11,022 nucleotides of DNA, taken from Thermodesulfovibrionia bacterium. GTDB lineage: Bacteria; Nitrospirota; Thermodesulfovibrionia; UBA6902. Numbering within the stretch: the stretch's first letter is position 1; each line of letters opens with the position of its first letter. The DNA lies in assembly GCA_947258735.1 (NCBI GenBank), contig CAMYJJ010000080.1:1-11022 (forward strand). Reading direction: 5' to 3'. Made by a program: the position numbers and the translations under genes. This document shows, piece after piece, positions 6,310 through 11,022 of this stretch. Below the pieces are notes generated by a model that worked only from the letters and a program-made list of their open reading frames with translations, was not told where the DNA came from and did not search any database.

Positions 6310-6690
6310 ATGGAACATACATCGGATAAACCAGATAATCCTGAATTACTATTTGGGCAGTTTCTTGTACATGAAGGTGTCGTTAATGAATCAGATATTG
6401 TCGAGGCCCTTGATATTCAGAGGCAAAGGACCACCCAGATAGGACAGCTTGCCCTCAAGAATAATATGCTTACCATGCAAAAGATCTTTGCCATTCTTAA
6501 TGCACAGGTAAACACAACAAAGAAATTCGGTGAGATAGCCGTTGATCTGGGATATCTGACGAAGGAATCAGTAGATGTCCTGCTGAAAATTCAAAGGGAC
6601 AGCCGTTCTCCCATAGGTGAGATACTCGTTGAACTAAAAAAATTTGATCATAATACGCTTGAACAGCTGCTGAGTAAATTCAGGCAATGA
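6310..6690 (+). CDS. Small protein of four 29-residue repeats, MshEN-like
   Basis: 126 residues with four tandem repeats of the form (F/I)G(E/Q)...(L)...hhhh..h...Q. The key glycines fall at G16, G45, G74 and G103, exactly 29 residues apart. Each unit reads like 'hGphLhpxGhhpppplppsLphQ', the signature of the MshEN N-terminal domain of type II secretion/pilus ATPases, which in MshE binds c-di-GMP. There is no ATPase part, no signal peptide and no membrane helix, so a stand-alone cytoplasmic ligand-binding or adaptor protein is plausible; c-di-GMP binding is inferred. Start at ATG 6310 with AAGGA 7 nt upstream. It lies 137 nt after the redox run and is followed by a palindromic element, so it is probably a separate transcription unit. 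Confidence 0.7.
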   Translation: MEHTSDKPDNPELLFGQFLVHEGVVNESDIVEALDIQRQRTTQIGQLALKNNMLTMQKIFAILNAQVNTTKKFGEIAVDLGYLTKESVDVLLKIQRDSRSPIGEILVELKKFDHNTLEQLLSKFRQ

Positions 6691-6691
6691 G

Positions 6692-6878
6692 GGGGCAGGT
6701 CTACACAGGTTGTTGCCCAAATACATAATACTAATAACTGTCATTCTGAACTTGTTTCAGAATCTATGGATAGTTAGAGGTTATGAGACCCTGAAACAAG
6801 TTCAGGGTGACAATACGTGGTTTGAGCAACAGCCTGTACACATTTTACATCTTTTGGAAAATGTGTAGACCTTGCCCC
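6692..6878. repeat. Nested palindromic element with REP-like termini
   Basis: Three concentric inverted repeats. Outer: 6692-6707 with 6862-6878 (16 bp, one bulge). Middle: 6706-6721 with 6821-6836 (14 pairs plus one G-T of 16). Inner: 6739-6765 with 6786-6812 (27 nt, two mismatches plus two G-T pairs). Each inner arm is itself a small palindrome around cttgt/acaag. The right end also folds alone, TACACATTTT/AAAATGTGTA (6837-6846 with 6858-6867), then GACCTTGCCCC. That shape resembles the REP sequences moved by IS200-like RAYT transposases. It carries no gene, so it is a non-autonomous element or composite of repeats. It begins two bases after the stop of the upstream CDS. Confidence 0.75.
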
Positions 6879-6907
6879 TGGACCATCTCCAAAAGGATGA
6901 ATCAGAT

Positions 6908-7354
6908 ATGCCACATTTTGGATTAATGGATGAAGATGCGCTCGGTCCTGAAGCAGGTCCTCTGCTCAGGGCAAAATTACACATCCGCTGCGGCAGGAGA
7001 AGGCTGCGTCAGGGCAAAATTTCTATGGGCTTAATTACCCTTTCTGATGCCCTGGTATCAGCCCTGCAATGGTATGTTGCTTCTCCCGGGCGAAGGGAAC
7101 AACTGACCATTCAGGATAATGAATCCCTGAATGATGATGCCATGGTCTATACCATACTGAGACGTTCCGGAAAACTGGATAATACGTTTGACTATGACGA
7201 CTTCAACACATTAGTGGAAGAAGCTCTCGCTCATGAAATGCCTGATTATAATTACACTGAATTTCTTAAGAATTTTGAATCCGTCATGACCCAGCTGGGC
7301 GTCATGCCTTTTGATGAAAACAGTCTCCCTCCTGAAGACCCGTCTACGGTTTAA
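6908..7354 (+). CDS. Conserved-looking helical protein of unknown function
   Basis: 148 residues from ATG 6908. This start is chosen because GGA at 6895-6897 lies 10 nt upstream; the in-frame TTG at 6872 would fall inside the repeat. The N-terminal half has a basic amphipathic stretch (AKLHIRCGRRRLRQGKISMG, residues 22-41) followed by a helix ending in ALQWYV. The C-terminal half is acidic, with many D/E/Y. No membrane segment, signal or cofactor motif is seen. The N-terminal layout faintly recalls HEPN-type helical bundles, but no Rx4-6H motif is present, so I do not assign it. Its stop is 2 nt from the start of the M23 lipoprotein gene, so both probably share an mRNA. Confidence 0.7.
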   Translation: MPHFGLMDEDALGPEAGPLLRAKLHIRCGRRRLRQGKISMGLITLSDALVSALQWYVASPGRREQLTIQDNESLNDDAMVYTILRRSGKLDNTFDYDDFNTLVEEALAHEMPDYNYTEFLKNFESVMTQLGVMPFDENSLPPEDPSTV

Positions 7355-7356
7355 CC

Positions 7357-7989
7357 ATGACAAACATCAGCAGGGTATCTCCAACAATTATAGTCTTGAG
7401 CATGTTACTGTTCCTGCTTCTCACCAGCTGTGCACATATGTTCATTCAACAGCACGGATATATAGCATCTGATACAGAAAGCGTCAGAGAGAACAGAGAA
7501 AAGGCATATATCCCGGGAAATGCTCCATCAGTTTCACAGGGATTTAAGCCCCAAAAGGGTCATGAGGGCATAGATATAATTTCACGTAAAGGTACTCCTG
7601 TTATGGCTGCTGCATCAGGAGTTGTGATCAGGTCCTTGTACAGACCACTTTTAGGAAATCGTATAGTTATAGATCATGGTAAAGATGAGAATGGACTATA
7701 TATCCTGAGCAGGTATGCACATCTTGATAAGCGAATTGTCGAGGAAGGCGATAAGGTTATCGGTGGTCAGCAGATCGGAACCTTGGGAAGCACAGGTTTA
7801 TTGGCAGGAGGCTTTCCGCACTTGCATTTTGAATTAAGAAGAGGAAGCCGCCCTGATCTGTCAAGTTCCAATCCGATCAATCCACACCTGTTCTGGGTTA
7901 ATGGAGTTGGAATAGTAACCTGCTTCGATGCCAATAAAAAATGGCCAGCCAAGCCATTTGGAACAACCTATCCTGTGCCATGTAAGTGA
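7357..7989 (+). CDS. M23 family metallopeptidase, predicted lipoprotein
   Basis: 210 residues. The N-terminus is a lipoprotein signal (hydrophobic 10-22) with lipobox L22-T-S-C25, so the mature protein is lipid-anchored in the envelope. The LytM/M23 domain spans roughly 58-180 with a complete zinc site: H69 and D73 (HxxxD) and H157 of the H155-L-H157 pair; H122 and H155 are the expected catalytic histidines. Such enzymes cut peptidoglycan cross-links, typically glycine-containing peptides. With every key residue present it should be active rather than an EnvC-type activator. There is no coiled coil, so a small housekeeping or remodelling hydrolase is likely. The start is 2 nt after the preceding stop with no strong ribosome site, pointing to coupled translation. 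Confidence 0.88.
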   Translation: MTNISRVSPTIIVLSMLLFLLLTSCAHMFIQQHGYIASDTESVRENREKAYIPGNAPSVSQGFKPQKGHEGIDIISRKGTPVMAAASGVVIRSLYRPLLGNRIVIDHGKDENGLYILSRYAHLDKRIVEEGDKVIGGQQIGTLGSTGLLAGGFPHLHFELRRGSRPDLSSSNPINPHLFWVNGVGIVTCFDANKKWPAKPFGTTYPVPCK

Positions 7990-8172
7990 CATGCAGGGGC
8001 ACCCCTGAGAGCAATCCCTTATACGGATTAAAGCTTTCATCTAATTGTAATGAATTGAGTATTCAGATGAAATTACGGACTTTATCTCCTGATTATGAAT
8101 GATTCGGAGTAACTCTGATTTATCTAGATACATTATTTATATCAGTGAAGTTGGGGCCGTCTTGATTTTGAA

Positions 8173-8189
8173 GATAATTATTAATTATC
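8173..8189. repeat. AT-rich inverted repeat, possible operator
   Basis: GATAATTA and TAATTATC are perfect inverted 8-mers around a single T. It sits 11 nt before the small ORF at 8200 and ~135 nt upstream of the kinase promoter. Two-fold symmetry suits a dimeric regulator, but AT-rich palindromes also occur by chance. Confidence 0.35.
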
Positions 8190-8199
8190 AAATCCTGTT

Positions 8200-8340
8200 A
8201 TGAGAAAATGGATTCTCTATATTCCTGAAAAGGGGACGATTAGGGGAGTGGTAACCATTGACGCAGGCATAATAGCAGCTGTAATGTATATGTTAAAATT
8301 AAAGTGGTTTGACATACTGAGATTGAGAGCTTCAGCTTAA
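8200..8340 (+). CDS. Possible 46-residue hydrophobic small protein
   Basis: An open frame from ATG 8200 to TAA 8338-8340 encodes 46 residues. The middle (VVTIDAGIIAAVMYML, 17-32) is hydrophobic enough for one membrane helix. It is flanked by positive residues (RK near the N-terminus; K33, K35, R41, R43 after the helix), a layout of small membrane proteins. There is no Shine-Dalgarno before the ATG and I recognise no family. It could be a real small protein, a remnant of a longer gene, or chance. Its 3' end overlaps the -35 box of the kinase promoter. Confidence 0.3.
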   Translation: MRKWILYIPEKGTIRGVVTIDAGIIAAVMYMLKLKWFDILRLRASA

Positions 8341-8351
8341 CGCTTTATAAT
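8323..8351 (+). promoter_or_regulatory. Sigma70-type promoter at the sensor kinase start
   Basis: TTGAGA (8323-8328), 17 nt and TATAAT (8346-8351): 5/6 and 6/6 matches at optimal spacing. Transcription would begin near 8358, only about 5 nt before GTG 8363. If used, it excludes the in-frame TTG 8351 and GTG 8354 as starts and implies an almost leaderless mRNA. Confidence 0.55.
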
Positions 8352-8362
8352 TGGTGAGATCA

Positions 8363-10789
8363 GTGCCTTATTACAATAAATATCCTATATTAAAATTATC
8401 CTTATGGTCAGTTCTGATCATTCTTCTGACAGGATTTTTCTTCGAAGGGGTTAATGCCCGGACGAACCATGACATTGTAACCGCTATTGTTCTTCGTGAT
8501 TCACCCCCACTCCAGTTCTATAACGAAGAAAGTGGCCAGGCCAACGGTTTTGCTGTCGACAATATGAATAATATAGCAGAACGTGCAGGACTGAATGTTT
8601 CATATATATATGCGGATACCTGGTACGAGATGATTCAGAAAGTATCAAACGGTGAGGCTGATATAATTCCGAGTTTAGCAATAAGTGAGGAGCGGCAAAA
8701 AGAACTTATATATACAGAAGTGCTGCACAGCTCTCCCATCTCAGTATTTGTCCGATCACAGGACGATAAGGTCAAAGGACTGAGTAAAGGACTGAATGTC
8801 GCGACAACAAAAGGGAGTATTGTCTATGAGTATATCAGAAAAAACCCTGGCTTAAATATTACCTTGTATGGAACATTTTCAGAGGGACTTTTCGCTCTTC
8901 TGGCAGGTGAAATAAACGCCTTTGTTGCGGCTGACTGGATTGTTCTCAAACTGGCAAGAAATGCGGGCATAGATAATCGGATAAAAATTGTTGGAAAGCC
9001 GGTCATGGATATCAAGCGTGCCATGGCCATGCGCAAGGACAATATCGTGTTGAGAGATAAACTTAATAACGTAATAAAAGGATATGTGGGATCACCTGCA
9101 TATAAGAACATATATGTAAAATGGTATGGCAAACCAGCTTCATTCTGGACTGTCCGGAACATAATCTATTTCATGTCTGCAATCATATTGGCCACTGTAA
9201 TCGCCATGGCAGTATGGCGCTACAGGACGGTTACTGAACTTAATCGTGAACTTAAAGCCAGAATATTGGAGCAGAAAGCAGCAGAAGAGGCCTATAAAGA
9301 GAGCTCAAAAAGATATCGGCTTTTGTCTGATGTTGCATTTGATGGGATAGCACTTACAGAAAAAGGAGTTATTCTGGAGGCCAATGAGGAGTTCGCCAAA
9401 ATATTCGGATTTTCTCAATCTGAAATGAGCGGAATGCATGTATCGAACTTAATAGCCCCTGATTATGTTGACTACGTAATGGATAAGATTACATTGGGTT
9501 ATGATCATCCGTATGAGGCTGTCTCTGTGAGAAAAGATGGGGCACGGTTTTTTGTTGAAGTATACGGAAAGAATTTTTCCTACAATGACCGTACACTTAG
9601 AATTTCCGCCTTACGGGACATATCCGAACGCAAACAGGCTGAATATGCACTTCTGGAAGAGAAAAAATTCACTGAGACAGCAATAGACTCTCAAATAGAT
9701 ACTTTCTTTCTCTTCGAACCTGATACCGGGAAAGCGGTTCGCTGGAATAAGCAGTTTCGGAACATTTCCGGTTATTCGGATGAAGAAATTTCAGCCATGA
9801 AGGTGCCGGATGCATACTATAGTCAGGAAGACCTTGAAAAAGCAAAAGATGCAATAAATGATGTAATGTCACAGGGACTGGGCCAGGCGGAGATATCACT
9901 TATATGCAAGGATGGACGGAGAATTCCATTTGAATACATAGTTTCTGTGATTAGAGACAATGACGGTAACATTAAATATTTTGTTTCCATCGGAAGAGAC
10001 ATTACTGACCGCAAAAAGGCAGAAGAGGAGCAGAAACGGCTTAATGCTGAACTCATGGTCAAGAATAAAGAATTGGAACAGGTATTATATGTCACGTCCC
10101 ATGACCTGCGGTCGCCACTTGTCAACATTCAGGGATACAGCAGGGAACTTGTTTACTCACTGAAAGAGATGATGTCTTCTATTGAACATATGAATGACCT
10201 TTCACATATAAAAGAGAAAATTACTCCAATTGTTAAAAACGATATTGCTGAGTCCCTTCATTATATCGAGACAAGTGTTTTAAAAATGAACACACTTTTA
10301 AAAGGAATCTTATCTCTATCTCGTCTGGGGAACGCTGAACTACAGACAGCAGAAATAGACATGAATAAAATGATGACTGAAATTGTTGATACCCATAGAT
10401 TTAAATTAAACGAGTTACACATAAAGACAGAAGTTTCAACATTACCAAGTTGCACGGGGGACAGTGCACAGATAAATCAGGTGTTCTCTAATTTAGTTGA
10501 CAATGCAATCAAGTATTCATATTCAGAGGCGTCCAGTGTCATACAGATATCAGGATTTAAGGATAAGGGAAGATCTGTTTATTGTGTCGTAGATACTGGG
10601 ATAGGCATATCACCTGAGCATAAGGATAAAATATTTGAGATATTTCATCAGTTGGAGCCTAACAGGGTAAAAGGCGAAGGTATGGGACTGACCATAGCAC
10701 ATAGAATAATTGAGAAGCACAATGGGAAGATATGGGTAGAATCAGAGGTGGGCAAAGGCAGTAAGTTTTTCGTATCACTGCCTTCCTAA
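8363..10789 (+). CDS. Sensor histidine kinase: SBP_bac_3 - TM - PAS - PAS - HisKA - HATPase
   Basis: About 808 residues from GTG 8363 (TTG 8351 and GTG 8354 are in-frame alternatives). In GTG 8363 numbering: signal peptide ~9-32 ending VNA; SBP_bac_3 domain ~36-256 in the periplasm, with SEER and AADW segments typical of amino-acid-binding proteins; membrane helix ~265-285; short coiled linker; PAS 1 ~317-425; PAS 2 ~435-552; HisKA with phospho-accepting H580 in SHDLRSP; HATPase with N-box N710/N714, G1 box DTGIGI (744-749) and G2 box GEGMGL (771-776). All catalytic residues are present, so it should autophosphorylate. It has no receiver domain, and no response regulator lies in the window, so it is an orphan here. 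The ligand is probably a small polar metabolite (inferred). GGTGAG is 4 nt before GTG 8363, a tight ribosome site. Confidence 0.88.
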   Translation: MPYYNKYPILKLSLWSVLIILLTGFFFEGVNARTNHDIVTAIVLRDSPPLQFYNEESGQANGFAVDNMNNIAERAGLNVSYIYADTWYEMIQKVSNGEADIIPSLAISEERQKELIYTEVLHSSPISVFVRSQDDKVKGLSKGLNVATTKGSIVYEYIRKNPGLNITLYGTFSEGLFALLAGEINAFVAADWIVLKLARNAGIDNRIKIVGKPVMDIKRAMAMRKDNIVLRDKLNNVIKGYVGSPAYKNIYVKWYGKPASFWTVRNIIYFMSAIILATVIAMAVWRYRTVTELNRELKARILEQKAAEEAYKESSKRYRLLSDVAFDGIALTEKGVILEANEEFAKIFGFSQSEMSGMHVSNLIAPDYVDYVMDKITLGYDHPYEAVSVRKDGARFFVEVYGKNFSYNDRTLRISALRDISERKQAEYALLEEKKFTETAIDSQIDTFFLFEPDTGKAVRWNKQFRNISGYSDEEISAMKVPDAYYSQEDLEKAKDAINDVMSQGLGQAEISLICKDGRRIPFEYIVSVIRDNDGNIKYFVSIGRDITDRKKAEEEQKRLNAELMVKNKELEQVLYVTSHDLRSPLVNIQGYSRELVYSLKEMMSSIEHMNDLSHIKEKITPIVKNDIAESLHYIETSVLKMNTLLKGILSLSRLGNAELQTAEIDMNKMMTEIVDTHRFKLNELHIKTEVSTLPSCTGDSAQINQVFSNLVDNAIKYSYSEASSVIQISGFKDKGRSVYCVVDTGIGISPEHKDKIFEIFHQLEPNRVKGEGMGLTIAHRIIEKHNGKIWVESEVGKGSKFFVSLPS

Positions 10790-10849
10790 ATACGTATAGT
10801 AAATTCTCAAGAGTTCTACTGGTAATCAACAATTCCCCTGTCCTTACCG

Positions 10850-10891
10850 TTTATTGACAACAGATAAAGTTTTCCCTGACAACTCAATAAA
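10850..10891. repeat. Spaced inverted repeat downstream of the kinase
   Basis: TTTATTGA (10850-10857) and TCAATAAA (10884-10891) are perfect inverted 8-mers 26 nt apart. TGACAAC occurs twice in the same stretch (from 10855 and 10877). A TTGACA at 10854-10859 lacks a -10 box at the right distance. There is no GC stem or T run, so it is not an evident terminator. The rest of 10790-11022 shows no supported gene, only short frames open to the window edge. Confidence 0.3.
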
Positions 10892-11022
10892 TTTTGAGGA
10901 TCAGCCGTTAGAGTCATCGAAATCCTGTCTGCTGCGAACTTACGGGTAAGAGAGCATTATTGAGCATTAACAGACCTGTGCAAAAAGAGAGAGCGCAGTA
11001 CGGCAACCATCCTCCGCACGAC

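Larger units (their letters stand above)
7990..8350. other. 361-nt stretch between the peptidase and the sensor kinase
   Basis: No RNA gene or mobile element is recognisable. It contains a short hairpin CAGGG/CCCTG (7994-7998 with 8003-8007, no T run); an inverted repeat TTTCATCT/AGATGAAA (8035-8042 with 8065-8072) enclosing TGAAT/ATTCA; a near-palindrome GATAATTA-T-TAATTATC (8173-8189); a possible 46-codon ORF (8200-8340); and a sigma70-like promoter at its right edge. Confidence 0.6.

Noticed and set aside
6872..6907. TTG 6872 as start of the helical protein
   Set aside because: The start would lie inside the palindromic element, with no ribosome site, while ATG 6908 has AAGGA upstream.
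10911..11022. Partial CDS running off the right edge (either strand)
   Set aside because: Frames of up to ~37 codons are open to the edge, but there is no ribosome site, start or recognisable residues to support any of them.

Overview
The window (GC content moderate by eye) looks like bacterial chromosome from an anaerobic or facultative, respiratory Gram-negative lineage. The reasons are several Fe-S proteins, two Tat-exported redox proteins, a NapH/NapG-type quinol dehydrogenase, a lipoprotein murein hydrolase and a large periplasmic-sensing histidine kinase. Intergenic C/G-rich palindromes and a 'tcattctgaacttgtttcag' type inverted repeat fit a Nitrospirota or Desulfobacterota-like genome, but this placement is inference.

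Layout. 1-190: two strong hairpin terminators, one for a gene left of the window and one shared with the ferredoxin. 191-376 (-): a 2[4Fe-4S] ferredoxin with a near-consensus promoter, divergent from 566-1135 (+), a VOC/glyoxalase-fold metalloprotein. 1244-6172 (+): four co-directional genes behind a TATAAT promoter: a Tat-exported aldo/keto reductase with a C-terminal 2x[4Fe-4S] domain, a membrane-anchored DUF6599-like protein, a Tat-exported DUF362 protein, and a membrane protein that joins a NapH-like half to a NapG/MauM-like half in one chain. The last two gaps in this run hold related C/G-rich palindromic repeats. One repeat encodes the end of the DUF6599-like protein; the other supplies the Shine-Dalgarno sequence of the NapH/NapG gene. 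6310-6690 (+): a small protein of four exact-period 29-residue repeats resembling MshEN c-di-GMP-binding units, behind a leader that could fold. 6692-6878: a nested palindromic element with REP-like ends. 6908-7354 and 7357-7989 (+): a conserved-looking helical protein of unknown function and a lipoprotein M23 endopeptidase, 2 nt apart. 7990-8350: an intergenic stretch with a possible 46-codon ORF and small inverted repeats. 8363-10789 (+): a sensor kinase with SBP_bac_3, two PAS, HisKA and HATPase domains. 10790-11022: no convincing gene.

How it may work together. The best candidate for an undescribed system is 1244-6172. The NapH/NapG-like protein would move electrons from the quinol pool through its Fe-S centres to the periplasm, where an exported Fe-S aldo/keto reductase, a DUF362 protein and an anchored DUF6599-like protein would act. 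The substrate is unknown and the electron direction is inferred. The rest of the window (envelope hydrolase, sensor kinase, putative c-di-GMP reader) looks like ordinary envelope and signalling functions.
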